Shown: positions 1 through 7,718 of the stretch, in pieces
Numbering within the stretch: position 1 is the stretch's first letter
How the letters are laid out: each line of letters begins with the position of its first letter
Assembly (NCBI GenBank): GCA_002501065.1
Contig: DLRK01000096.1
Coordinates: 1,925 to 26,822 of the forward strand
Length of the DNA: 24,898 bases
Direction: 5' to 3'
Origin: Akkermansiaceae bacterium UBA7890
GTDB taxonomy: Bacteria; Verrucomicrobiota; Verrucomicrobiia; Verrucomicrobiales; Akkermansiaceae
Notes under the pieces: model-generated
Databases searched by the model: none
The model's input: only the letters and a program-made list of their open reading frames with translations
Told to the model about the DNA's origin: nothing
Made by a program: the position numbers and the translations under genes

Positions 1-43
1 CAAGGGCAAGGGCAAGGGCGAGGGTGACGAGAATGGTTTTCAT
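1..43 (-). CDS. 5' end of a secreted protein, cut by the window edge
   Basis: Reading leftward from an ATG at 43 gives a start that looks like a signal peptide: Met-Lys-Thr-Ile-Leu-Val-Thr followed by alternating Leu and Ala. Only about 14 codons are inside the window, so the mature protein and its function cannot be known. The Leu-Ala run is encoded by a short repeat, three copies of CAAGGG on the + strand at 1-18. No Shine-Dalgarno precedes the start; the 15 bases upstream read as CCTCCCC-type sequence. It would be transcribed divergently from the gene at 188-862. The call rests on the hydrophobic start alone and could be wrong. Confidence 0.4.
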   Translation of the reverse strand, partial: MKTILVTLALALAL

Positions 44-137
44 TGCAAGGGGAGGCTGCCGGAGGCAGCAAGAAGCGTCAATGAGCCGCTGAAGAAATTC
101 CGTCCGAAATGTGAAAGCGGCAAGGAAAGTGATTGCC

Positions 138-153
138 CCAGCAATACTGCTGG
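138..153. promoter_or_regulatory. Inverted repeat CCAGCA-N4-TGCTGG between divergent genes
   Basis: This is a perfect 6-bp inverted repeat (138-143 and 148-153) around the 4-base centre ATAC. It lies in the gap between the leftward partial gene (start 43) and the rightward gene (start 188). It could be an operator for a dimeric regulator or a small hairpin in the leader of the rightward gene. No known binding motif was recognised, and a repeat of this size can occur by chance. Confidence 0.25.
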
Positions 154-187
154 CGTGGCAGTCGGAGCTGTGCTAGGCTGCAGGATA

Positions 188-862
188 ATGGAAGTTCCTC
201 TTTCCTGCACCTGCACGGGACGCTTTGAGGAACGCGATCTTCTGTTCCTTGCCTCGGTGATCACGGGGGATCAATCCGACCGGGCCTTCCGGCGCTTCGT
301 GCTGGAGCGTGAGGAACTTCTCCTCATGCTGGATGACGGGCGGGTGCTTCGTGCGATTCTTGATTCCTGCACCGTGCTCAATGTCAGTCCCTGGTTCTAC
401 TTCTATGTCCTGGTGCGTCACAGCCTGAAGCGCAGCAGCCTCGAAGAGGTGGCGCTTGCCGAGTATCTCGGGGCGGTCCTGGCGGAGCGTGTCCCGGCAG
501 GGCCCTTTGATGCGTTGAAGGGTATCCCCTCGGGATTCGTGCACTCGGTCGACTTCCTGGCAATCCTCGACCAGGCCACCGGGGACACGCGCTACGAACT
601 GCTGGTGGCGGCCGGGAACCAGTTCCTCGTGTTGACGGGGATCTTCCCGGATTACATCCGCCAGCGGGAGGAGCGGCATGGAGCGCCGGGTCTGGCCTAC
701 TATGAAGGTTTCGCCCGCTCCTCCTTTCACCAGGCCAGCGACTGTCCGGTCGCGCGCAGGCGGGGGACAAGTGAGGTTCTGGACACCCTCATGCAGGTGC
801 TTCCGGAAGCCCGGAGATCACTCAATCGCCTTGCGGACTCGCTGGTCTTCCTGGCCAGCTAG
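188..862 (+). CDS. Conserved-looking protein of unknown function
   Basis: This encodes 224 residues with no signal peptide or membrane segment, so it is probably cytoplasmic. I do not recognise a named family. The N-terminal half is rich in charged helices (for example FEERDLLFLASVI and FRRFVLEREELLLML). The middle has an aromatic stretch, SPWFYFYVLVRHSL. The C-terminal third has a distinctive block around TGIFPDYIRQR and a following GLAYYEGFARSSFHQAS, which looks like the best-conserved part and recalls uncharacterised proteins of Acidobacteria and related phyla. A GTG start at 155 would add 11 residues; the ATG at 188 is preferred because the extra residues look unremarkable. An AGGA lies only 2-3 bases before this ATG, too close to be a normal ribosome site. 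The gene converges on the dehydrogenase at 892-3342, with 29 bp between stops. Confidence 0.7.
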   Translation: MEVPLSCTCTGRFEERDLLFLASVITGDQSDRAFRRFVLEREELLLMLDDGRVLRAILDSCTVLNVSPWFYFYVLVRHSLKRSSLEEVALAEYLGAVLAERVPAGPFDALKGIPSGFVHSVDFLAILDQATGDTRYELLVAAGNQFLVLTGIFPDYIRQREERHGAPGLAYYEGFARSSFHQASDCPVARRRGTSEVLDTLMQVLPEARRSLNRLADSLVFLAS

Positions 863-891
863 GAGGGGCGGGACTGCGGCACTCCTTCGTC

Positions 892-3342
892 CTACAGGGT
901 TCTGAGATAAGCGTAGAGATTGGCCAGTTCCTCCTTGCTGGCACCCAGCAGCAGTCCGGCAGGCATGGGCGACTGGTTGGGGGTATGCTCGCTGATGATG
1001 TCGTGGCGGGAGAACCGGACGGTTTCGTTGGAGCCGGTCTCAAGGATGGTCTGGGCTTCGGAGCTGTAGACCTTCATGCCGATGTAGACGCCGTCGGCAG
1101 TGGTGATCTGGGTGGCCTTGTAGAGGTCGGAAAGGGCGAGATTGGGTTCATTGATGTGACGGAAGAGATCTTCCCGGTTGAAGCGCTTGGCGATGTTCTG
1201 GAGGGAGGGGCCGAGGCGCCTGTTGCCGGAGTGACAGGTCGCGCAATTATAGCGCGCGTAGACGGCCTGCCCGCGCCCGGGTTCGCCGCCGGACCAGTTG
1301 ACTTCTTTCATTTTCTCGGCGAAGGGGGTGAGGTCGATCTGGCTCGCTGGCGGTTGGTAGAATTCCTTCGCCAGTTTCTTGTCTGTCTCAGTTCCGTGCC
1401 GGGAGAAATAGCCGGTGAGGTGGGGTCGGAGCCGGGGCTCGCGCTTCCATGCGCTCCGGAAGGTCCCCAGGAGAAGAGGCACATCGGCGGCGGGAAGGTG
1501 TTTTTCCACGAAGGAGATGGCGTCTGGATCCCACCCCTTCTCCGAATTTTTCATTTTCCGGGCGGCCACGCGCTGTTCCTCCGTGGGAAGCAGGGTCAGC
1601 AGGTAGGCATTGTAGGGTGAGATCTGGTGCGAACGTGCCAGCGTGGGTCCGGTGTGGGGATCGAGTTCAAGATGGGCCCGCAGGGCATCGCGCAGATTGA
1701 TGCTCCAGTTGCGGTCGGTCAGGAGCTTGCGCCGGTCGAGCTTGCGATCGATGCCCAGAAATCCTTCCACGATCCGGGTTCTCGCCTTCTCCCGTGGGCC
1801 GGGCATCTGGGCCAGGCAGAAGAGATAGTGGGCATCGTGGGTGGGATGGGAGGAGGAGGAGAAGGTGGCGGCGAGGGCTTCCACAGACTCGCTGGTATCG
1901 GCATGCAACATGCCCAGCAGGCGGGCGATTTCGTATTGCAGGGGATTGCCGGGATCCTCTGGATTGAAGGCGGCGGTGAGGGCCGGGATGAGTCTGGTGC
2001 GCAGATCCGGTGGAAGAATCCCGGGGTTTCCCGCGGTGTATCCGGCATCGATGCGGCGCCCAGCCTCATTGGTGCTGATGTCTCCAAGGGCCAGCATGAG
2101 ATGGCGGATGGCGGTGATTCTGGTGGCATGATCCCTGGTGCTCCCGAACAGGGCGAGGGCGTCAGCCGGGGCTACGGCCGGGGTGGGGGCGATGCGGTCG
2201 GTGTGAATGGACCAGTTTGTGCCGGTTTCGTAGAACGGGATCGGTTGGGCGGTTTTCCGTCGGGTCGGATAGGAGATGCGGTAGACCGCGCCCCGGGTTC
2301 CGCGTCCGCCCACCGAGACCAGGAGGTCGCCGGTGGTTGGGTGAACGGCCAGGTCAGATGGAGCGAAGCCGAGGTTGCCGGTTGGCTCGAGGAAGGTCTC
2401 CGGTTCGTGCTGACGGTAGGATTGGCGGTTGCCGATGAGGGGGGTGAAGTAGACACGGCCGTAAGTCCAGCAGGCGAAAAAGAGGCCGTCCTGATAGTGT
2501 TCGGGGAACTGGGTGTGGCGGTAAACCTCCACGCCGGTGGGGGATCCGCGGTCAATCTCGATGAGGCGATCGACGGAATCGAAGAAGCAGGGGGGGCGGT
2601 TGAAGGAGCGTTGATGACCGGGAAGGAGCCAGCCGTGATGCCCTCCGACGCGGATATGAAAGACCCGGCAATAGGAGTACCAGGGAAGCTGGTGGTCGCG
2701 TTCACCATCGGAATCGAAGGTGAAGAGGTGACCGTGCTTGTTGAAGGCGAGGTCGTAGTGGTTGCGAAATCCGTGGGCAATGACCTCGCTCTGTTTCCCG
2801 TCCGGCGAGATCCGGAGAATGGTTCCCTGGGAAGGGTTGGTGACGGGGGAAGTCGTGGTGGTGATGTTTCCCCTGCCGATTTTGGTGTTGTTTCCACAGG
2901 CGAGGTAAAGCCAGCCATCCGGTCCACGACGGATGCCATGGGGTCCATGTTCGCCGCCCCCTCCGGGAAGCTTGTAGAAGAGTTCGGGGTCTCCCCCGGG
3001 AAGGCCATTATCGGTACGGGACCGATGAAGAAAAACCCCCTGGGGCTGGACACTGAGGAGATCGCGTCCGCGCCAGAGCAGGCCGTGGGGATTACGGGCC
3101 TTGTCGGAGACGACTTCGGCACGATCGGCCACCCCGTCGTTGTCGGTGTCGAGGAGAACCTTGATGTAGCCGGGTCCGGATACGGCCACCCGCCCGTCGT
3201 CCGAGATGGCCATGGCCCAGGTGTCGTTGGTGAGTTCATCTCCTGCAAACTTCGTGATGGTAAAGCCCTGGGGGACGCGGAAAGGGCTCTCGGCGTGCAG
3301 ACTGCCCGTGACCAGGAGGACGAAGACGAAAGGACGAAACAT
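892..3342 (-). CDS. Secreted PVC-type dehydrogenase: beta-propeller, helical region and C-terminal cytochrome c
   Basis: This is an 816-residue exported redox protein of the PVC 'membrane-bound dehydrogenase plus heme-binding domain' type (TIGR02604/TIGR02603-like). A signal peptide (MFRPFVFVLLVTGSLHA) is followed by a sugar/sorbosone dehydrogenase-like propeller at about 22-360. The propeller has a DTDNDGVADR calcium-loop motif near 66 and the family-typical EHGPHG...GPDGWLYLACGN segment near 131-150. A helical, HEAT-like region covers about 390-660. The last 130 residues are a c-type cytochrome domain with heme motif CATCH at about 700-704 and a likely distal Met in SPMPAG near 793. The substrate is probably a sugar or sugar alcohol, but it is not shown by the sequence. 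A GTG at 3354 could add four residues; the ATG at 3342 gives the cleaner signal peptide. No strong Shine-Dalgarno precedes either start. It is divergent from the cytochrome-sugar dehydrogenase at 3504. Confidence 0.9.
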   Translation of the reverse strand: MFRPFVFVLLVTGSLHAESPFRVPQGFTITKFAGDELTNDTWAMAISDDGRVAVSGPGYIKVLLDTDNDGVADRAEVVSDKARNPHGLLWRGRDLLSVQPQGVFLHRSRTDNGLPGGDPELFYKLPGGGGEHGPHGIRRGPDGWLYLACGNNTKIGRGNITTTTSPVTNPSQGTILRISPDGKQSEVIAHGFRNHYDLAFNKHGHLFTFDSDGERDHQLPWYSYCRVFHIRVGGHHGWLLPGHQRSFNRPPCFFDSVDRLIEIDRGSPTGVEVYRHTQFPEHYQDGLFFACWTYGRVYFTPLIGNRQSYRQHEPETFLEPTGNLGFAPSDLAVHPTTGDLLVSVGGRGTRGAVYRISYPTRRKTAQPIPFYETGTNWSIHTDRIAPTPAVAPADALALFGSTRDHATRITAIRHLMLALGDISTNEAGRRIDAGYTAGNPGILPPDLRTRLIPALTAAFNPEDPGNPLQYEIARLLGMLHADTSESVEALAATFSSSSHPTHDAHYLFCLAQMPGPREKARTRIVEGFLGIDRKLDRRKLLTDRNWSINLRDALRAHLELDPHTGPTLARSHQISPYNAYLLTLLPTEEQRVAARKMKNSEKGWDPDAISFVEKHLPAADVPLLLGTFRSAWKREPRLRPHLTGYFSRHGTETDKKLAKEFYQPPASQIDLTPFAEKMKEVNWSGGEPGRGQAVYARYNCATCHSGNRRLGPSLQNIAKRFNREDLFRHINEPNLALSDLYKATQITTADGVYIGMKVYSSEAQTILETGSNETVRFSRHDIISEHTPNQSPMPAGLLLGASKEELANLYAYLRTL

Positions 3343-3468
3343 GACGATGGGCACACCCTAGGGAATTCACCTGGAGATGCGAGTCCGGATCAGATTCTCC
3401 GCACGATCAGGGCAGGGTGGTTCGCCGCCGCCATCCCGTTGGTACCGGAGATCGTTCTTCGATAGCAA

Positions 3469-3496
3469 TTGGCAGGTCGGGCGTCTGCCCTACACT
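3469..3496 (+). promoter_or_regulatory. Candidate sigma-70 promoter immediately before 3504 gene
   Basis: TTGGCA at 3469-3474 and TACACT at 3491-3496 are separated by 16 bases and match the -35 and -10 consensus at 5/6 and 4/6 positions. The -10 box ends only 7 bases before the ATG at 3504, so a transcript from it would have almost no leader. No Shine-Dalgarno is seen before that ATG, which fits a leaderless message. This is a pattern match only. Confidence 0.3.
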
Positions 3497-3503
3497 CGTA
3501 GTC

Positions 3504-5195
3504 ATGGCTCCCCCCAAGTTCACCCTTCCAGCCGGGTTGCTATTGATCGGTATCGCGTCCTCCCTGGCTGCTCCGCCACCGGAGGAGGAGTACCGCAAGG
3601 CGGCCATGACGGGAGGAGACGTGAAACGGGGCAAGGCCGTCTTTGAGGATCAAGGCACGGCCTGCACCCAGTGCCATTCCGTGGACGGGAGCGCGACTGG
3701 CATCGGACCCGACCTGTATGCAGCCGGGGACAAGTTTGCGCGCAAGGATCTGGTGAACTCGATCCTCGATCCGTCGGCTTCGATCATGACGGGTTACGCC
3801 ACCACCATCGTGGAAACGAAAAAGGGAGAGAGCTTCCAGGGTATTCTGCGGGACAGCTCCGACGAGGTCATCGTGCTGGTGAACGTGGGGCAGGTGGAGC
3901 ACCGGATCGCCCGATCGGAAATCGCGAGGGAAGAAACGGGGAAGGTCTCCCTGATGCCCCCCGCCCTGCATTCCCAGCTGACCACGGGAGAGTTCCGGGA
4001 TCTCATCGCCTACCTTGAGAGTCGCAAGCAACCGGAGACGAAGGTGGCTTACGAGGCCGGCACCCCGCTGGACATTCCAGTTACAGAAAAACCTGTGGGC
4101 TTTGAGCCGGTCTTCGGCATGAAGGAGAAGTTTCACAAGCCGGTGTGGTTTGGTGAGCACCCGGCCATCGGGGGTGCCTTTCTGATCGCGGAGAAGAGCA
4201 AGGGAACAATTTCCCTGCTGGAAAAGGTGAACGGGGAGGAGGTGGTGTCACCTTTCGTGAACATCCTGGATGAGATCTACGTCGCGAATGACGAGGGCAT
4301 CCTGGGATTGGCGTTGCATCCCGGGTTCGCGGAGAATGGCCGTTACTTCATGATGCACGAGACCATGAAAGGGAAGCAACGGGGCATGGCGGTGGTTGAA
4401 CGGGTGGCCCGGGAGGACGGCCGGGCCGATTCGGGAAAACCCACCCGGAGTATCCTGCGTTGGAAGATCGATACCCTCTTCCATCACGGGGGCGGGTTGG
4501 AATTCGGCCCCGATGGTTATCTCTACATCGGGATGGGTGACGGTGGACCGCAGGAGGACCCGGAAGGAAAAGCACAGGACCTGGGCCGTTTCGAGGGCAG
4601 CCTCCTGCGTATCGATGTCGACCGGCGGGAGGGAGACCGACCCTATGGCATTCCCGCCGACAATCCCTTTGCCCAGGGAGATCCCGCGCAGGCGCGACCG
4701 GAGATCTTCGCCTACGGGCTACGCCAACCGTGGCGCTTCAGTTTTGATCCCGCCAACGGCGATCTCTGGGTCGGCGATGTGGGGCAGAACCGGTTCGAGG
4801 AAGTGTGCATCGTGCGGGCCGGGGAAAACCACGGCTGGAACATCCGCGAGGGGTTCGAGCTGTTTTCGACGAAGTATCGCCGGGACAAGGTGAAATACAT
4901 CCCCCCCGTGGTGTCATTCCGGCGCAAGCACGGGGTCTCGGTGACCGGTGGTTACGTCATGCGCACGGATCCGGAGTCGAGCTTCCATGGCGTTTATATC
5001 TGTGCCGACTACCAGAGCAAGCGGGTCTGGGGAATCACCCAGAGCGGACGCAGGCTGAAGAAGATCCGCCAGATCGGGATGGCTCCGGACCGGGTGGTCT
5101 CCTTTGGTCGCGACCGTGCCGGTGGACTCTACGCCATCGGCTACGACAAGGGTGTGGTTTACCGGGTCAACCTGGACAGTGCGGAATACAAGTAG
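3504..5195 (+). CDS. Secreted cytochrome c fused to PQQ-dependent sugar dehydrogenase-like propeller
   Basis: This is a 563-residue exported fusion. A signal peptide spans about 1-23. It is followed by a TIGR02603-like heme-binding domain at about 36-175, with CTQCH at 54-58, IGPDLYAAGDKFARKDL just after it, and a candidate Met ligand in SLMPPAL near 151. A soluble glucose/sorbosone dehydrogenase propeller (GSDH, PF07995-like) covers about 200-560. Propeller landmarks are HHGGGLEFGPDGYLYIG near 327-343, where the first His aligns with the catalytic base of soluble glucose dehydrogenase. Others are YGLRQPWRFSFDP near 404-416 and GDVGQNRFEEV near 424-434. The expected role is oxidation of a sugar with a bound quinone and transfer of electrons to the attached heme. 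PQQ binding is inferred from the family. The open frame extends upstream to 3417, but those 29 codons lack signal-peptide character, so 3504 is chosen. The domain order is the reverse of its divergent neighbour's. Confidence 0.9.
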   Translation: MAPPKFTLPAGLLLIGIASSLAAPPPEEEYRKAAMTGGDVKRGKAVFEDQGTACTQCHSVDGSATGIGPDLYAAGDKFARKDLVNSILDPSASIMTGYATTIVETKKGESFQGILRDSSDEVIVLVNVGQVEHRIARSEIAREETGKVSLMPPALHSQLTTGEFRDLIAYLESRKQPETKVAYEAGTPLDIPVTEKPVGFEPVFGMKEKFHKPVWFGEHPAIGGAFLIAEKSKGTISLLEKVNGEEVVSPFVNILDEIYVANDEGILGLALHPGFAENGRYFMMHETMKGKQRGMAVVERVAREDGRADSGKPTRSILRWKIDTLFHHGGGLEFGPDGYLYIGMGDGGPQEDPEGKAQDLGRFEGSLLRIDVDRREGDRPYGIPADNPFAQGDPAQARPEIFAYGLRQPWRFSFDPANGDLWVGDVGQNRFEEVCIVRAGENHGWNIREGFELFSTKYRRDKVKYIPPVVSFRRKHGVSVTGGYVMRTDPESSFHGVYICADYQSKRVWGITQSGRRLKKIRQIGMAPDRVVSFGRDRAGGLYAIGYDKGVVYRVNLDSAEYK

Positions 5196-5201
5196 GGGAG
5201 G

Positions 5202-5236
5202 GTTCGGCCCAGGCAGCCTGACCCCCTGTCCCGAAC
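5202..5236 (+). terminator. Possible RNA hairpin after the sugar dehydrogenase gene
   Basis: GTTCGG at 5202-5207 pairs perfectly with CCGAAC at 5231-5236. The loop contains a small CAGG-CAG-CCTG hairpin at 5210-5220. It begins 6 bases after the stop at 5195. There is no T-tract, so it is not a classic intrinsic terminator; it may only stabilise the 3' end. Confidence 0.25.
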
Positions 5237-5320
5237 GACACGCAACCTGTTCCTGCTGTATGTTTTTCATCACCGTAAGGAATCAACTCGGAGTTAGACA
5301 TCCCGTGGATATGCCGGTAT

Positions 5321-5325
5321 GGAGA
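5321..5325 (+). promoter_or_regulatory. Ribosome binding site (GGAGA) that supports a GTG start
   Basis: GGAGA lies 4 bases before the GTG at 5330. That GTG is the only start in frame that places a signal peptide on the hydrolase. It is one of the few recognisable Shine-Dalgarno sequences in the window. Confidence 0.55.
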
Positions 5326-5329
5326 ACAG

Positions 5330-6313
5330 GTGAGGCGTGCTGTTCTTCTCCTGGCGCTGGCATGGGTTCTGCCTGTCAGTCTTCATGCTGAGGAGGTTTC
5401 GCCAGCCCCTGTCCTCGATATTTCCACGACCGGGTCCAAGGTGAGTATTTCGTGGGGAGGAGATTCCCGCTGGGTCCTCCAGAAGGCGGAATCCCAGAGC
5501 CTCCAGCAGTTGGGAGATCTGGCGTTTCGTGATGTGGACCGGGCAAAGGTGCGTTTCCTTGATAACAGGCATGATTTCTCCGAACCCCTTGCCGAAGAAG
5601 CGTTCTACCGCCTCGTACAATATGGGACAATCCTGCCCGAATCCCGCAAGGCCAACGTCCTCGTCCTGCACGGCAAGGCCATGGATGCCGATTGGATGGA
5701 TAGCGCCCCCATCTGCGTGGACCTGGAAAAGGCCCTCGGGACCAGGGCGAATTTTTTTTATGCGGAAGCTCCTCATCTTCAAAACCCCTTCATCACCCTC
5801 TACAGCAGGGCATGGTGGGACTGTTTATTTGCCGATTATGAGGAGTTGAGTGAATCGGTCAGCTACGTGATCGATTTTGCAAATAACGATATCCCCGGGG
5901 ATGTTGACCTGGTGATCGGGTATTCGCAGGGAGGCACCCTGGCCTCCCATCTCCTGAACCTTCTCGATTCCGGAAGGGACATGGGGAGTCTGGCGAACGT
6001 CAGGAACGCGATTTTCGTAAATTCCGCCGCGATGGAGGACCTCTTTCCGATGTATGACCTGGAGTCGCTGGAAAACACCCCGGATGACTATAGCGCGTCA
6101 AATATCAACACGATGCACCTGATGGCCAATGGCGATATTGTCGTGCTTCCCCAATGGTCTTCGAACCTGGCGAATTCCTATAACAAATCCGTGACCATTA
6201 CCTATTCAGGAGATCACACCATGTCCATTGGGGGAGCCACTCCGTTCCTCCTGATAGACATCTTCCCGGATGCCGTGAGCCAGGCGGTGGAAGACTGGAT
6301 CCGGGAGAACTAG
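5330..6313 (+). CDS. Secreted FSH1-like serine hydrolase with N-terminal Verrucomicrobia-type module
   Basis: This 327-residue protein starts with GTG. The signal peptide covers about 1-20, with cleavage after SLHA. Residues about 28-96 form a small beta module with VSISWGGDSRWVLQKA near the start and EAFYRLVQ at the end. This resembles the 'ISW...LQ...FYRL' units found in many exported Verrucomicrobiota proteins. Residues about 108-325 are an alpha/beta hydrolase of the FSH1/serine hydrolase type (PF03959-like). It has an opening strand VLVLHGKAMDADWM, nucleophile motif GYSQG with Ser199, an Asp in NGDIVVLPQ (Asp269) and a His in SGDHTM (His296). These make a complete catalytic triad. FSH1 proteins are usually cytoplasmic, so secretion is unusual. 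The substrate is unknown; a short-chain ester or carbohydrate ester is possible. It converges on the MFS gene with a 30-bp gap. Confidence 0.82.
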   Translation: MRRAVLLLALAWVLPVSLHAEEVSPAPVLDISTTGSKVSISWGGDSRWVLQKAESQSLQQLGDLAFRDVDRAKVRFLDNRHDFSEPLAEEAFYRLVQYGTILPESRKANVLVLHGKAMDADWMDSAPICVDLEKALGTRANFFYAEAPHLQNPFITLYSRAWWDCLFADYEELSESVSYVIDFANNDIPGDVDLVIGYSQGGTLASHLLNLLDSGRDMGSLANVRNAIFVNSAAMEDLFPMYDLESLENTPDDYSASNINTMHLMANGDIVVLPQWSSNLANSYNKSVTITYSGDHTMSIGGATPFLLIDIFPDAVSQAVEDWIREN

Positions 6314-6343
6314 GATCCTCCGGTTGGGGAAGGGCATATCCGG

Positions 6344-7714
6344 TTACTTCTGCTCACCTTCTTTCTTTAGTTCTTCTCGCCACTGATCCGCGAAAGACAT
6401 TTCCAACCCCGGGAGTTCAGGGGGATTCTGCGGTGGCTTGATGGCGAGGATGACGAAGACCATGACGCCGAGGTGGAAGATCCCGGCGGTGAGGTAGGCT
6501 GCCGGGACGGAGGGAACAGTGGCCTCGAGGGGTCCCGCGAGCTTGTTGCCGGTGAACATGGAGAAATTCATCAATGCCATGTAGGCGGTGAACTGGGAAG
6601 CGGCCACCCGGCGGTCCGAGACATTCATGAAGAGGGTGAAGAGGGAGACGCTGAAGAGCCCCAGGAGGGTTGCAAGCACCCACATGTTGGCTTTGATTAG
6701 CCACTCCTCCGTCCAGAAGGGCTCCAGCCGGCTGAAGGTGATCCAGGTCAGGGCAATCAGGGTCCCGGCAATCACGACGGAGCGCTTGGCTCCCAGTTTA
6801 TCGGCCACGAATCCTCCCATGAAGGCTCCTCCCAGTGAGAACCAGGTCCCGAAGCTCTCAAGATGAGTGTAGTCCTTCTTGTCCCATCCCACTTCCGTGA
6901 TGAAGTGTTTCGAGGCGATGATGTTGAGGGCGGAATTACCGACGTGAGCGCCCACCGCGAGCAACGCGGCGGTAATGGCGACAGGGCGGCTGAAAGCCTG
7001 CTTGATCTGGCGGAGGAGGAGAGTGGCCGAGCGAGCATGCTGCTCGTCTTCCTTGAGTTGGGAGGAGCCCGCGCTCCAGGGGAGGAGCTTTTCGCCGGGC
7101 CGCTCGCGGATGAAGATCGGAAGGAGCATGATGGTAAAGACGCAGCCGCTCAGGACGACGAGAGCCAGTTGGATGCCTCCTCCCTCCATGAAAAGAAACT
7201 GTCCGATGAAGGTGCCGCCCAGGAAACTCCCGAGATAGGAGCATCCGTACATGAAGCCATTGAGCTTACCGCGTTGCTTTTCCGGCACAATGTCGACCGC
7301 GAGGCTGTCGGTGCAGACATCCTGCAGGGAGGTCCAGATGTTGACGCTGAGGATGCCGAGGCCGAGAAGGCGCAGGTTGGAGTCGAGACCCGGCACGGTG
7401 GCGAGGATGAGCAGCACCACCACGGTCATGGCCTGGGCTCCAATGATCCAGGGGCGGCGCTTGCCCATGGAGGCGATCCCGAAGCGGTCGACGACCGGTC
7501 CCCAGAGGAACTTGACGGCCCAGGGGAGGCTGATCATGGCGATCACGTTTCCGATGTCGCTGGTGGAGAAGCCCTGGTCGGCGAGGTGATTTTTGAGGGC
7601 GTAGTGGATGAAGCCCTGGGGAAGCCCCTGCGAGACGTAGAGGGAGCACAGGGTGAGAACGCGCAGGAACGGGCTGCTGCAGAGACTGAGCTGGGTGTGT
7701 CCGGGCATCTGCAT
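6344..7714 (-). CDS. MFS transporter, AmpG/PAT-like
   Basis: This is a 456-residue inner-membrane protein with about twelve hydrophobic segments. The N-terminus carries the PAT-family pattern LYVSQGLPQGF, then SLPWAVKFLWGPVVDRFG and GKRRPWI, the major facilitator motif A region between helices 2 and 3. AmpG, the best-known member, imports muropeptides from the periplasm; other members have unrelated substrates, so the substrate here is open. A charged loop with SSQLKEDEQHARS separates the two halves, as expected for MFS proteins. The frame is open far upstream (to 8254), but that part is antisense-like low-complexity sequence inside the neighbour. The true start is ATG 7714 or 7708. It lies 4 bp after the stop of the upstream gene at 7719, so the two are almost certainly co-transcribed and perhaps translationally coupled. 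Context suggests uptake of products made by the secreted neighbours. Confidence 0.88.
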   Translation of the reverse strand: MQMPGHTQLSLCSSPFLRVLTLCSLYVSQGLPQGFIHYALKNHLADQGFSTSDIGNVIAMISLPWAVKFLWGPVVDRFGIASMGKRRPWIIGAQAMTVVVLLILATVPGLDSNLRLLGLGILSVNIWTSLQDVCTDSLAVDIVPEKQRGKLNGFMYGCSYLGSFLGGTFIGQFLFMEGGGIQLALVVLSGCVFTIMLLPIFIRERPGEKLLPWSAGSSQLKEDEQHARSATLLLRQIKQAFSRPVAITAALLAVGAHVGNSALNIIASKHFITEVGWDKKDYTHLESFGTWFSLGGAFMGGFVADKLGAKRSVVIAGTLIALTWITFSRLEPFWTEEWLIKANMWVLATLLGLFSVSLFTLFMNVSDRRVAASQFTAYMALMNFSMFTGNKLAGPLEATVPSVPAAYLTAGIFHLGVMVFVILAIKPPQNPPELPGLEMSFADQWREELKKEGEQK

Positions 7715-7718
7715 AGGT

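Noticed and set aside
1..24. CAAGGG repeat as a possible microsatellite or CRISPR-like element
   Set aside because: It is only three units and is explained by the Leu-Ala run of a signal peptide read on the minus strand.
861..886. Possible bidirectional terminator between convergent genes (AGGAG...CTCCT)
   Set aside because: Only 5 base pairs with a 16-base loop and no T-tract on either strand; too weak to call.
1627..3465. Long open frame of 612 codons on the + strand
   Set aside because: It is antisense to the 892-3342 dehydrogenase, which has clear domains, a signal peptide and a heme motif. The + strand translation is Gly/Val/Glu-rich without recognisable domains, typical of a shadow frame in GC-rich DNA.
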